64,000 bases of DNA from positions 1 through 64,000 of the forward strand of contig NZ_JAUHLI010000018.1 of the NCBI RefSeq assembly GCF_036325985.1. Direction: 5' to 3'. The notes under the pieces are model-generated. The model saw nothing but the letters and a program-made list of their open reading frames with translations. It did not search any database and was not told where the DNA came from. Shown piece by piece: positions 17,215 through 25,629 of the stretch. The translations under genes and the position numbers were made by a program. The number at the start of each line of letters is the position of its first letter. Position 1 is the first letter of the stretch. The DNA is from Alkalimonas cellulosilytica (lineage in GTDB: Bacteria > Pseudomonadota > Gammaproteobacteria > Enterobacterales > Alteromonadaceae).

Positions 17215-17615
17215 TGGAAGTGAAGGGTTTTATTCGCTGCGATCAAGACAGCGGTTTTAGTGCGCACATTGGCCCTTTCTACCAAAAGCCGCAGGGGGAG
17301 GGCTTTGTTCGTGCGCTTCAGCTTGGAGACATTCATTTAAACCCGGAAGGGGTGGTGCATGGCGGCGTGCTGCTGTCCTTTGCCGATTATGTTATTTACC
17401 GCGCCATTGGCGATATCACTGGCCATCAGATGAAGTTTGCCACCATTCAACTGAACAGCCAGTTTCTGGCCGCCGCCAAAGCCGGTGAGGTGCTGCTGGG
17501 GGAGGGGCGTATTGTCCGGCAAACCCGGAGTGTGATCTTTGCCGAAGGCCGTCTCTTTACGGAACGCCGCGAAATTATGGCTGCCAACGGTATCTGGAAA
17601 GTTCTGGGAGCCTGA
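17211..17615 (+). CDS. PaaI-like hot-dog thioesterase
   Basis: A 134-residue hot-dog-fold acyl-CoA thioesterase: the N-terminal helix motif GVVHGGVLLSFADYVIY is the hallmark of the PaaI/YdiI group. It begins at one of two adjacent ATGs (17211 or 17214), overlapping the crotonase stop. It would release CoA from the product of the neighbouring crotonase or remove dead-end acyl-CoAs. No terminator follows; 127 bases later a separate FNR-controlled operon starts. Confidence 0.87.
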   Translation: MMEVKGFIRCDQDSGFSAHIGPFYQKPQGEGFVRALQLGDIHLNPEGVVHGGVLLSFADYVIYRAIGDITGHQMKFATIQLNSQFLAAAKAGEVLLGEGRIVRQTRSVIFAEGRLFTERREIMAANGIWKVLGA

Positions 17616-17660
17616 AATTCGTTTTTGCCAGTAAGTCGATGTTGGGTTGATTTACGCTTC

Positions 17661-17674
17661 TTGACAAAGATCAA
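17661..17674. promoter_or_regulatory. FNR-like site before the 17743-26811 operon
   Basis: TTGACAAAGATCAA matches TTGAY-N4-RTCAA exactly and is centred about 76 bases before the start codon at 17743. Confidence 0.7.
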
Positions 17675-17742
17675 CGCATTGATACTTTGGCTCAGCCACT
17701 ATCGGGTTATGAAATCCATAACTAGATAAGGGGTATGGCATC

Positions 17743-18474
17743 ATGAAGCATCGGACCATACGCGGCACCATCCGTTACACCAGCAAAAAACCTGAGCGGC
17801 TGGATCAGGAACGAGGGCGTGAGTTTTTTTCGCTCACCCGACAATTTGATGGCTGCATGGTGTTGCAGGCGCACTGCGAAATTGATGACGAGCCCAATGT
17901 GATTCGTGATGTGGTGCTGGCGATGCAGCCGGATGCCAGCCCAATTGATTGCAGCGTACGCCTGACAGTAGGTGACAAATACGAAGGCAGCGGCTGGATG
18001 CGTTTTGCCAAAGGCTATGTCGAGTGTGAAAGCCACAATCAGCGTGACGGCCGCATCCGACAGCAGGTAGAGATTGATGCCCCAGTGCGCTGGCTGCAGG
18101 CGCATCCGATAGTCGGCGATGCACAGCTGTTGCGGATGTACGATCTGACGCAAGGCCCTGGCAAAACTTTCTTCCCAAACCTCTTTCTGACCTCCCCCGA
18201 TCACCGCGGTGCCACCGGCCCCTTGCTGTTTAAAACCGGCTTTGGTCTGCGCTATGTTGGTGAAGAAGCCATCACTGTTGCGGCAGGCCACTTTCAGGCA
18301 CGCCACTTTCAGCTGGTCGATACCGCCGGTAACTTGCCCGAAGAGCACCCGCCTTACGATCTTTGGTGCACTGCGGATGACGACTACCTGTTTTTAAAAG
18401 GCGGCGTCGCTGGATACATGCAAACACATTACGAGTTGGTGGACTATCAAATCATTGAACGGGGGCTGTCATGA
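17743..18474 (+). CDS. Unknown beta-rich protein, first gene of the ligase operon
   Basis: A 243-residue cytosolic protein that I do not recognise. It has no signal peptide or membrane segment. Alternating hydrophobic/charged stretches and regularly spaced aromatic residues (for example VRLTVGDKYEGSGWMRFAKG, then HYELVDYQIIERG at the end) suggest an all-beta, barrel-like fold that could bind a hydrophobic ligand. It heads an eight-gene operon and overlaps the methyltransferase gene by four bases (ATGA), so the two are probably functionally linked. GGGGT is the only ribosome-site-like element, 10 bases before the ATG. Confidence 0.75.
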   Translation: MKHRTIRGTIRYTSKKPERLDQERGREFFSLTRQFDGCMVLQAHCEIDDEPNVIRDVVLAMQPDASPIDCSVRLTVGDKYEGSGWMRFAKGYVECESHNQRDGRIRQQVEIDAPVRWLQAHPIVGDAQLLRMYDLTQGPGKTFFPNLFLTSPDHRGATGPLLFKTGFGLRYVGEEAITVAAGHFQARHFQLVDTAGNLPEEHPPYDLWCTADDDYLFLKGGVAGYMQTHYELVDYQIIERGLS

Positions 18475-19667
18475 GTGCACTTAAAACCTTACCTTCCTGG
18501 CAAGCATTAACTCAGCATGCGGTTTTTCCAAAAGCCAATCATGATGAGGTAGCACGGATGAATGTGCTGACCCATCTGAATTACCATTTAAGTGCCAGAG
18601 TGTTGCCTGGTGTCAAACTAAGTTATGAGCAGCGGGTCAAGCCTGCCTTTGTCAAGAGCCAGGGCCGTGAGCCAGCAAGTCGCCACGAAATCCGACAGGC
18701 GATGTTGCAAGACTCTTACTTTCAGTTTTGGAGTGCGCTGCGTCGTAACACTATGGAAATGCGCCATCAGGCAGGGCGTTCCATGGTATTGCGACAAATT
18801 GATCGCATAGTCGACCAAGTTGATGCGTTAAATCAACACGCATCAACATTGCAACTGAATGACTCCATTGAGGTTCCGCACAATATTTCCGATGTGGATA
18901 TACATTGCCAACCGGGTTGTTACTACACGGAGTACTTTGAAAATGATGTCACTGTAGCGGCCAGTTATGATGCCGGACTTTTTGTTACCACAGCCGGCCT
19001 GTTGGGCGCGCTGAGCGATGGTGGTGGCCAAGGCATTGCCAATTGGCTGGCAACAGAGCACCCGGATTTTAAACCTCGCCGGATCCTGGACATTGGCTGC
19101 ACCATCGGACACAACGTAGTGCCGTTGGCGCAGGCGTTCCCGGATGCTGAGGTGATTGCTGTTGATGTGGCCAGGCCCAGTTTGCGCTATGCTCATGCCA
19201 GAGCTAAAGCGCTTGGAGTCGATAATATTACTTTTGTGCAGGCTAATGCTGAGCAGCTGCCGCAGTTTGCCAATGAGAGTTTCGATCTGATCACCACGGC
19301 TATGTTCTGGCACGAAACCTCGCACCGGGCTATGCCAGCTATTTTAAAAACCATTCAGCGATTGCTTAAACCCGGCGGCTTAACTCTGCATCTGGAACAG
19401 CCTCAGTATCAGGGAATGGGCCTTTATGAGCAATTTATCCGCGATTGGGACACCTATTTTAACAACGAGCCCTACTGGGGGCCGATGCATGACCTGGATT
19501 TAACCGCAATGTTGGCTGCAGCAGGCTTCAACGCAGAGGATTTGTTTGAAATCGGCGTGGTGTCCAAAGTAGATGAAACCATTTTTGGTAAGCGTGAAGC
19601 GGGCGATTCTGGTGAGGATTATGGTCGGGCACCGGTCTGGAATGCTTTTGGGTTATGGAAAAAATAA
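18471..19667 (+). CDS. Class I SAM-dependent methyltransferase
   Basis: A 398-residue protein. The C-terminal half is a Rossmann-like methyltransferase with the SAM motif RRILDIGCTIGHNVVP (about residue 203 on), acidic loop VIAVDVARPS, and FDLITTAMFWHE as motif IV. The N-terminal half of about 180 residues is an extra domain I do not recognise and may hold substrate specificity. It lies in an operon of CoA-ligase, amidase and CoA-transferase genes, suggesting O-, N- or C-methylation of a degradation intermediate, or a role in removing a toxic one (inference). Translationally coupled to the unknown beta-rich protein. Confidence 0.83.
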   Translation: MSALKTLPSWQALTQHAVFPKANHDEVARMNVLTHLNYHLSARVLPGVKLSYEQRVKPAFVKSQGREPASRHEIRQAMLQDSYFQFWSALRRNTMEMRHQAGRSMVLRQIDRIVDQVDALNQHASTLQLNDSIEVPHNISDVDIHCQPGCYYTEYFENDVTVAASYDAGLFVTTAGLLGALSDGGGQGIANWLATEHPDFKPRRILDIGCTIGHNVVPLAQAFPDAEVIAVDVARPSLRYAHARAKALGVDNITFVQANAEQLPQFANESFDLITTAMFWHETSHRAMPAILKTIQRLLKPGGLTLHLEQPQYQGMGLYEQFIRDWDTYFNNEPYWGPMHDLDLTAMLAAAGFNAEDLFEIGVVSKVDETIFGKREAGDSGEDYGRAPVWNAFGLWKK

Positions 19668-19683
19668 CGAAGCGGGGTGAGTC

Positions 19684-20046
19684 ATGAAACAACAAAGCAT
19701 TGACGCGATTGATTTGGCCGGTACGAAAGCAAAAGGCACACGGCCTTGGTTTTTGGCTGATCAGCAGACAGAGCAGGTACTATCCATTGCTATGGCACTG
19801 GCAACTGAACTGGCAGTGACGCGTGAGCGGCTAACCACACTGGAGGCGATTTTGGTACAGCAACGCGTGCTGTCCAAAGATGCTATTGAAGAATACCGTC
19901 CTTCAAAGCAGGAAACTGCAGAGCGCAGTGCGGCCATGCAAGAGTACCTGGCGCGCATTCTTCGTATTGTTCAGCAAGACAAAGAAAGCATTGGTGCTCA
20001 GGATAAAAGCATGGAGCAAATCCAGGCCGAATTGACCCGAAGCTAG
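19684..20046 (+). CDS. Small helical protein of unknown function
   Basis: A 120-residue, mostly helical, charged protein without signal peptide or membrane span. The stretch from about residue 30 to 60 (ALATELAVTRERLTTLEAIL) looks like a coiled coil. It lies 16 bases after the methyltransferase gene and 4 bases before the first MmgE/PrpD gene, which makes it a genuine operon member. No family recognised. It may be an oligomerising partner or adaptor of one of the neighbouring enzymes. Confidence 0.72.
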   Translation: MKQQSIDAIDLAGTKAKGTRPWFLADQQTEQVLSIAMALATELAVTRERLTTLEAILVQQRVLSKDAIEEYRPSKQETAERSAAMQEYLARILRIVQQDKESIGAQDKSMEQIQAELTRS

Positions 20047-20050
20047 TCCT

Positions 20051-21412
20051 ATGTCCATGCTATCAGGGACTAGCCTGACAGAGCAACTGGTGACAGCTTT
20101 ACTGGCGAAGCCTGTTCAACAGGAAGATCGTCTTCGGGCCTGTTATCACTTGCTGGACTGGCTGGGCTGTGTTGCGGCCGGCAGTCCATCGGAGGTGGCC
20201 GGGATTTACCGCAGTTTGCTTGCGAGCGAATCCGGCAGTAGTACGGCGTTATGGCAAGGCCAGAGCAGTTTTGATACGGCGCTGGCTTACAATGCAGCTC
20301 TTGGCAATGTATTGGAAATGGACGATGTGCATCGTCGCTCTATTCTACATCCTGGCCCTGTGGTGATCCCAGCTGCCTTAGCCGTGGCCGAGCAGCAGAG
20401 TGCTTCGCTGGAGCAACTGCTGGATGCCATAATAATAGGGTACGAAGTCACCATTCGCATTGGATCAGCCATCGGTCGCAGTCATTATCGCTTTTTTCAC
20501 AATACTTCCAGCTGTGGCGCTTTTGGGGCAGCCATGGCCGCAGGGCTTTTGTGGCAATTAACCCCGGCACAATTGGTGGCGGCCCTTGGCAATGCCGGCA
20601 GCCGCACCGGTGGTTTGTGGCAAATGCGTCATGAAGGGGTGCACACCAAGCAATGGCACAATGCTGAAGCGGCCAAAAGCGGTGTGGCTGCCAGCCGCTT
20701 GGCCAAAGCGGGCATGACCGGGCCGGTGGCTATTTTGGAAGGGCCCCAGGGGCTCTTTGCTGCCATGTCGGACGATGCTGTGCCTGAACGGGTGCTGGAT
20801 GACCAGCCGCACTGGTTGCTGCATGACTGCACCTTTAAACCCTGGCCAGCCTGCCGTCATGCCCATCCGGCGCTGGATGTGGTGAGCTCTGTGTTGGCAG
20901 AGCACGCTGTGACAACCGCTGAGGTGCAGCACATCCTGATTGAAACCTATCAGGATGCGCTGACTTTTTGCGATAAGCCTATGCCTGTCACGGCTGCCGA
21001 AGCACGTTTTAGCATTCAGCATGCGGTTGCTGCACGAATGATTTGGGGCGAGCCAGAGCTCTGGCATTATCAACCCGCACATCTGGCTGAGCCTGCTGTT
21101 GCCGCCTTGCGACAGCGTATCCGGCTTCAAGTGGCCGACGATTTGGAGCAGGGCTATCCAATGCATTTCGGCGCCCGCTGCCAGCTTACCCTCATCGATG
21201 GGCGCACTTTAACCTACCAATTGGACGACACCCTGGGCGATCCGGAGCGGCCTTTATCGACCGAACAGCTGGTGGCCAAAGCCCGACGTTTGTTTGCTGT
21301 GGCAGGACTGTCAAAAAGCTGTATCGACGATTTAACGTCCTTAGGCTGGGCGAAAACATCAGAACTGTCGACTTTATTTGGTTTGTTACAACAGGAGCCG
21401 TGCCATGACTAG
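20051..21412 (+). CDS. MmgE/PrpD-family protein (copy 1)
   Basis: A 453-residue member of the 2-methylcitrate dehydratase (PrpD)/cis-aconitate decarboxylase/iminodisuccinate epimerase fold: LLDWLGCVAAGS at the N terminus, NAALGNVLEMDDVHRRSILHPG, and TFKPWPACRHAHPALD, all typical. The family handles small di- and tricarboxylates by dehydration, decarboxylation or epimerisation. It overlaps copy 2 by eight bases. Two different MmgE/PrpD proteins in tandem suggest either a heteromer or two consecutive steps on stereoisomeric acids. Confidence 0.88.
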   Translation: MSMLSGTSLTEQLVTALLAKPVQQEDRLRACYHLLDWLGCVAAGSPSEVAGIYRSLLASESGSSTALWQGQSSFDTALAYNAALGNVLEMDDVHRRSILHPGPVVIPAALAVAEQQSASLEQLLDAIIIGYEVTIRIGSAIGRSHYRFFHNTSSCGAFGAAMAAGLLWQLTPAQLVAALGNAGSRTGGLWQMRHEGVHTKQWHNAEAAKSGVAASRLAKAGMTGPVAILEGPQGLFAAMSDDAVPERVLDDQPHWLLHDCTFKPWPACRHAHPALDVVSSVLAEHAVTTAEVQHILIETYQDALTFCDKPMPVTAAEARFSIQHAVAARMIWGEPELWHYQPAHLAEPAVAALRQRIRLQVADDLEQGYPMHFGARCQLTLIDGRTLTYQLDDTLGDPERPLSTEQLVAKARRLFAVAGLSKSCIDDLTSLGWAKTSELSTLFGLLQQEPCHD

Positions 21413-22811
21413 TGCCATGAGTAGCGCTGCGAGTACTGTCAACAGCAGCGCCATTGACGCCATTTTGGATCATCTGACTAGCGTCACTTATGAACGACTC
21501 CCCGACAGCAGCATCCTGGCTGCCAAAGTATTTTTAAAAGACAGCTTTGCTGTGGCGCTCAGCGGCAGTCGGGTACCGACTGTTGCGGCGGTGAAACAGG
21601 CGGTGCAAGGCTGGGGGCAGGGGCAGCAGGCGCAGGTCTGGGCCACCGGCGAATGGTTGCCTGCCGGCAATGCGGCCCTGATCAATGGTTTTCAAATCCA
21701 TAATCAGGAATGGGATGCGGTGCATGAAAAAGCGGTAGTTCATCCGATGGCTACTATTGTTTCTGCCTTAGTAGCTTATGCCCAGCAGCACGAGCTAACC
21801 GGCAAGCAGCTGCTGCTAGGGTTGATTTTAGCTGTGGATGTGGCCACCCTGATTGGTAGTTGTGTGACCTCTGGTTTGCGTTTTTTTCGCCCAGCCTGTT
21901 GCGGTGCTTTAGGGGTAGCCGCTGGCATCAGTGCCATGCTGGGGCTAAGCCGTGAACAAACCCATCAGGCGCTTGGCATTGCCTACAGCCAGCTCAGCGG
22001 CACGATGCAGGCCCATGTTGAAGGCTCACCAATGTTGGCGATGCAAATTGGTATCAATGCCAGGGCTGCAATGCATGCAGTGGATCTGGCCAGAGCAGGC
22101 TTTACCGGGCCGAAAGATATTCTGGAAGGGCCTTTTGGTTATTTTAAGTTGTATGAGCAAAGCTATCAGTTGTCCGAGCTATTTGATCGTTTAGGCCGGC
22201 AGCATCAGATTGAACAAATCAGTCATAAACCTTATCCAACAGGTCGGGCCGGTCATGGCGCGGTCGATGCCATTCTGACGCTGCAACAGCAGCATCGCTT
22301 TTCTGCAGCGGATATTGAGCAGATCTATATTACGGCACCACCGCTGATCCTGCGCCTGGTCGACAGACCCGTGCGAGCGGATATGGACAGCAGCTATGCC
22401 AAACTATGCCAGGGGTATATTGCAGCCTGTGCCTTGCTGCATGGCCAGGTTAGTGTCACTGATTTTGACGAAGCGGCACTGCGTGACTCAGAGCGCCTGG
22501 CCCTGGCTAATCGGGTATCCATGGCATTAAGCGATTGCTCGGATCCAAATGCATTGGCGCCGATTGATGTAAAGCTGCGGCTGAAAGGTGGATCGGAGCT
22601 CGGTTTGTTCCTGCCAGCGGTGTTGGGCCATCCACAACGGCCATTATCGCCTGACCAGCAGCAGCAAAAATTCCTGGCGGCTGTTGCCAGCTGCGTTGTG
22701 CCGTATTCGCCACAAGACTGGCAGCAATTGATAAATGCCATAGACCAGCTGGAGCAGCTCGCCAATAGTAGTGACCTTGTTTCCTTATTAATTAGTCCGA
22801 CACACAGGTAA
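21405..22811 (+). CDS. MmgE/PrpD-family protein (copy 2)
   Basis: A 468-residue MmgE/PrpD protein, clearly different from copy 1: VFLKDSFAVALSGSRVPTV, INGFQIHNQEWDAVHEKAVV, and SHKPYPTGRAGHGAVDAIL. The ATG at 21405 has GGAG nine bases upstream and overlaps the end of copy 1; the frame is open to 21378 without a ribosome site. In family members the NxxxxHxxEWD-like region with the following His is near the active site; here it reads HNQEWDAVHEKAVVHP. Substrate unknown, probably a branched dicarboxylate given the neighbours. Confidence 0.87.
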   Translation: MTSAMSSAASTVNSSAIDAILDHLTSVTYERLPDSSILAAKVFLKDSFAVALSGSRVPTVAAVKQAVQGWGQGQQAQVWATGEWLPAGNAALINGFQIHNQEWDAVHEKAVVHPMATIVSALVAYAQQHELTGKQLLLGLILAVDVATLIGSCVTSGLRFFRPACCGALGVAAGISAMLGLSREQTHQALGIAYSQLSGTMQAHVEGSPMLAMQIGINARAAMHAVDLARAGFTGPKDILEGPFGYFKLYEQSYQLSELFDRLGRQHQIEQISHKPYPTGRAGHGAVDAILTLQQQHRFSAADIEQIYITAPPLILRLVDRPVRADMDSSYAKLCQGYIAACALLHGQVSVTDFDEAALRDSERLALANRVSMALSDCSDPNALAPIDVKLRLKGGSELGLFLPAVLGHPQRPLSPDQQQQKFLAAVASCVVPYSPQDWQQLINAIDQLEQLANSSDLVSLLISPTHR

Positions 22812-22815
22812 ATTC

Positions 22816-24225
22816 ATGCAAGCATCTTATCCAACCTACTTTGAATCCTTTGATTATCGGGCCATGCTTGACGAGTATCCACTGGGGCCAGCGTTATTAA
22901 CCCACTTTCAGCAAATGTCAGCTGAAGAGCTTCGGGTATTGCAGAATCAGCGGTTTATGAAGGTGGTGGCTCGGGCCTGGCAAATTCCGTTTTATCAGCG
23001 GATCTGGGGGAGTGCGGGCATAACTCCAGCCGATATTCAAAGCCTGGACGACCTTCAGAAGCTGCCACTGATCTCTAAAGCCGATATTATGGACAGTGTC
23101 GAAAAGTTTCCACCCATTGGCGATTTCCATGGGCTGGATTCGATCCCTAAAGAGCAGCGCCCACCCCTGGTGTTTCACACCACCAGTGGCACCACTGGCA
23201 CGCCGCAGCCCTTACTCTTTGGGCCCAAAGGCCGGGAAGTCCAGTCTTTGTTGGTGGCGCGTAGCTACCGCTTTATGGGGCTTAAGCCGGCCGCCACCAT
23301 TCAAAGTTGCTATGGCCACGGCATGATCAATGGTGGTCATTACATCCGTGAAGCCGTGACCCGTTACACCAATGCCATTTTTCTGTCGGCTGGCACTGGG
23401 GTCGAAACCCGCTCGGCCCAACAGGTGCAGTTGATGAAAACCTTTGGTGTGAATGTACTGGTGGGTTTTGTGGATTACATCAAACGGCTGGCCGATGTTG
23501 CCATGGATGAAGGTTTGGTGCCAGGCAAAGACATCAAGATTGATATGATCATTGGTCATCTGGGTATGGAAAGCCGCGACAGCATTGCCAAAGCCTGGGG
23601 CAACCCGGAGCTGTTTGACTGGTATGGCGTCGGTGATACCGGCTGCATTGCGGCCGAAGGGCCAGATCACGATGGCATGCATGTGTGGGAAGATGCACAT
23701 TTTCTGGAACTGCTCGACCCAGACACCAATCAACCGGTTGCAGTGGGCGAGCGGGGTAATATGGTGGTGACTTGTTTGTACAAAGATGATGTCTATCCCA
23801 TTATCCGTTTTAATACCCATGATTTAACGGAACAATTGCCTGGTGAGAATAAGCTTGGCTTGCCGTTTAAGCGCATTCGTGGCTTTATGGGGCGCTCCGA
23901 CAACATGGTAAAGTTGCGCGGCATTAATATTTACCCGCAAGGCGTTGGTCCGATGCTGGATGAGCGGCCGGAGTTTTTGGGGGAGTTTATTTGCAAGGCG
24001 GTGCGGGATGATACTGGTCGGGATGAAATGATCGTCTTAGTGGAAGTCAGCAGCCCGCCGGCGCAGCGCTCAGAGCTGCTGGAGATTTACCAAAGCCTGT
24101 TGAAACGGAAAATAGGGATTGAGGTGCAGGTTGAGTTGGTTGGAGAGGGTGAGTTAACCCCGCTGACCCAGGTGGATGTGCGGCAAAAACCGATCCGCTT
24201 ACTGGATCAGCGCTTTGGCGGCTAA
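22816..24225 (+). CDS. PaaK-like acyl-CoA ligase (AMP-forming)
   Basis: A 469-residue adenylate-forming enzyme of the phenylacetate-CoA ligase type: P-loop HTTSGTTGTPQPLLFG, GVGDTGCIAAEG, RFNTHDL and the hinge/C-terminal GRSDNMVKLRGINIYPQ. It activates a carboxylic acid to its CoA thioester using ATP. The family prefers aryl-acetic or related acids, but this copy lies in an operon dominated by dicarboxylate-type enzymes, so the substrate is open. It starts four bases after the MmgE/PrpD copy 2 stop. Confidence 0.9.
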   Translation: MQASYPTYFESFDYRAMLDEYPLGPALLTHFQQMSAEELRVLQNQRFMKVVARAWQIPFYQRIWGSAGITPADIQSLDDLQKLPLISKADIMDSVEKFPPIGDFHGLDSIPKEQRPPLVFHTTSGTTGTPQPLLFGPKGREVQSLLVARSYRFMGLKPAATIQSCYGHGMINGGHYIREAVTRYTNAIFLSAGTGVETRSAQQVQLMKTFGVNVLVGFVDYIKRLADVAMDEGLVPGKDIKIDMIIGHLGMESRDSIAKAWGNPELFDWYGVGDTGCIAAEGPDHDGMHVWEDAHFLELLDPDTNQPVAVGERGNMVVTCLYKDDVYPIIRFNTHDLTEQLPGENKLGLPFKRIRGFMGRSDNMVKLRGINIYPQGVGPMLDERPEFLGEFICKAVRDDTGRDEMIVLVEVSSPPAQRSELLEIYQSLLKRKIGIEVQVELVGEGELTPLTQVDVRQKPIRLLDQRFGG

Positions 24226-24255
24226 AGCGGAAAAAGCGGATAGAAGGAGCGAGCT

Positions 24256-25617
24256 GTGAAGCTGGATACGGAGGTGCTGGCTGCGGATTTTTGTCAGCAG
24301 CGACAGTGGATAGAAGCCGGAGCGCTGAGCGCAGCGGAATTGTTGCAATGGCAATGGCAGGCTGCCGGGCAGCTCAATCCAAAGCTCAACTGTTTTACCC
24401 AGCTGGCAGCGACGGCGCCTGAGCCTCAGCCGCACGGTGCTTTGGCCGGGCTGGCATTGGCGGTAAAAGACAACATTGATGTGGCCGGCTTTGCCACCAC
24501 AGCCGGGCTGGAAGTACGCCGGCACCACCAGCCCGCGCAGAATGCTTTTGTTATCGAGCAGCTCAAAGCCGCCGGTTGTAGCATCATCGGCAAGCTCAAT
24601 ATGCATGAAGGTGCGCTTGGTGCCAGCAACCACAACAGCCATTTTGGCGATGCCCACAATCCGCACCGTTTGGGCCATACCCCGGGCGGTTCGTCCGGTG
24701 GTTCAGGCTCAGCCGTGGCCGCGGGGCTGGTGCCGATAGCGCTTGGAACTGATACCATGGGATCGGTACGGATCCCGGCCTCTTATTGTGGCGTTTTTGG
24801 TTTTAAACCGAGCCGCGGTGCAGTCAGCAATCGAGGCTCGGTGCCCTGTGGCCGCAGCATGGATACCATAGGGCCGCTGGCGCGCTCGGCGAGGGATTTA
24901 AGCCTGGTCTATCGGCTGATGGCCACTTTTGATGCCAGGAGCCCGGAAGCCATTCGCTTGCCGCCTGAATCCACCACCGACAACCAGCACATCAAAACCC
25001 TGCGGATTTTAGTGCCGGAGGCGCTGGATACTTTGGGGGTGGATGACGCTATCCTGCGCGATTTTAACAACAACCTTCAGCTTTTTCGTGAGCTCGGCTG
25101 TACGCTGCAGTCCTTTTCCTTTGGCGATTACCCGTTCGCGGCGGCGCGCCGGGCCGGGCTTTTGCTGTGTGAAACCGATATGCGGCTGGAATACCAGCAG
25201 GAATGGCAAAACCAGCAGGCTCTGTTTTCCGACTATCTGCGTGCTTTGCTGGCCTACCCGGATCGCAAGAGTCCGCTGGATTACAGTGCGGCGCTGCTGG
25301 TGCTGGAGCAGGCTGTAGTTTCTGCCCGGCACTGGTTTACGCAGGGGGATCTGATCTTGCTGCCGACCACACCGCAGCGGGCATTTTCATTAGCTGATCC
25401 GGTGCCTGCCAATCAGGCGGATTTAACCAGCCTGGCCAACCAGGCCGGGCTGCCGGCGCTGAGTTTACCGATGCTGAGCGATCAGGCATTGCCGGCCGGC
25501 ATGCAGCTGATTGGCCCAGTTGGTAGCGACTGGCAATTACTGGCACTGGCCGAGCTGTGGCAACAAGCCAGTGGTTTTCGATATCGTTTGCCTGCTATGG
25601 TAGATGAGATAGCGTAA
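24256..25617 (+). CDS. Amidase-signature hydrolase
   Basis: A 453-residue amidase with the full Ser-cisSer-Lys triad: Lys71 in LAVKDNIDVAG, cis-Ser146 in GGSSGGSGSAVAAG and nucleophile Ser170 in TDTMGSVRIPAS. It hydrolyses a carboxamide to acid plus ammonia. The start codon is GTG at 24256 with AGAAGGAG six bases upstream. Together with the isochorismatase-family hydrolase at 12355 it gives this region two separate amide-hydrolysing enzymes, consistent with a nitrogen-containing substrate. Located between the PaaK-like ligase and a CoA-transferase. Confidence 0.9.
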   Translation: MKLDTEVLAADFCQQRQWIEAGALSAAELLQWQWQAAGQLNPKLNCFTQLAATAPEPQPHGALAGLALAVKDNIDVAGFATTAGLEVRRHHQPAQNAFVIEQLKAAGCSIIGKLNMHEGALGASNHNSHFGDAHNPHRLGHTPGGSSGGSGSAVAAGLVPIALGTDTMGSVRIPASYCGVFGFKPSRGAVSNRGSVPCGRSMDTIGPLARSARDLSLVYRLMATFDARSPEAIRLPPESTTDNQHIKTLRILVPEALDTLGVDDAILRDFNNNLQLFRELGCTLQSFSFGDYPFAAARRAGLLLCETDMRLEYQQEWQNQQALFSDYLRALLAYPDRKSPLDYSAALLVLEQAVVSARHWFTQGDLILLPTTPQRAFSLADPVPANQADLTSLANQAGLPALSLPMLSDQALPAGMQLIGPVGSDWQLLALAELWQQASGFRYRLPAMVDEIA

Positions 25618-25629
25618 CGAGGTGACAGA

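Noticed and set aside
20558..21166. A 202-codon frame on the minus strand
   Set aside because: Antisense to MmgE/PrpD copy 1, no domain and no ribosome site.
23212..23820. A 202-codon frame on the minus strand
   Set aside because: Antisense to the PaaK-like ligase; no plausible protein features.
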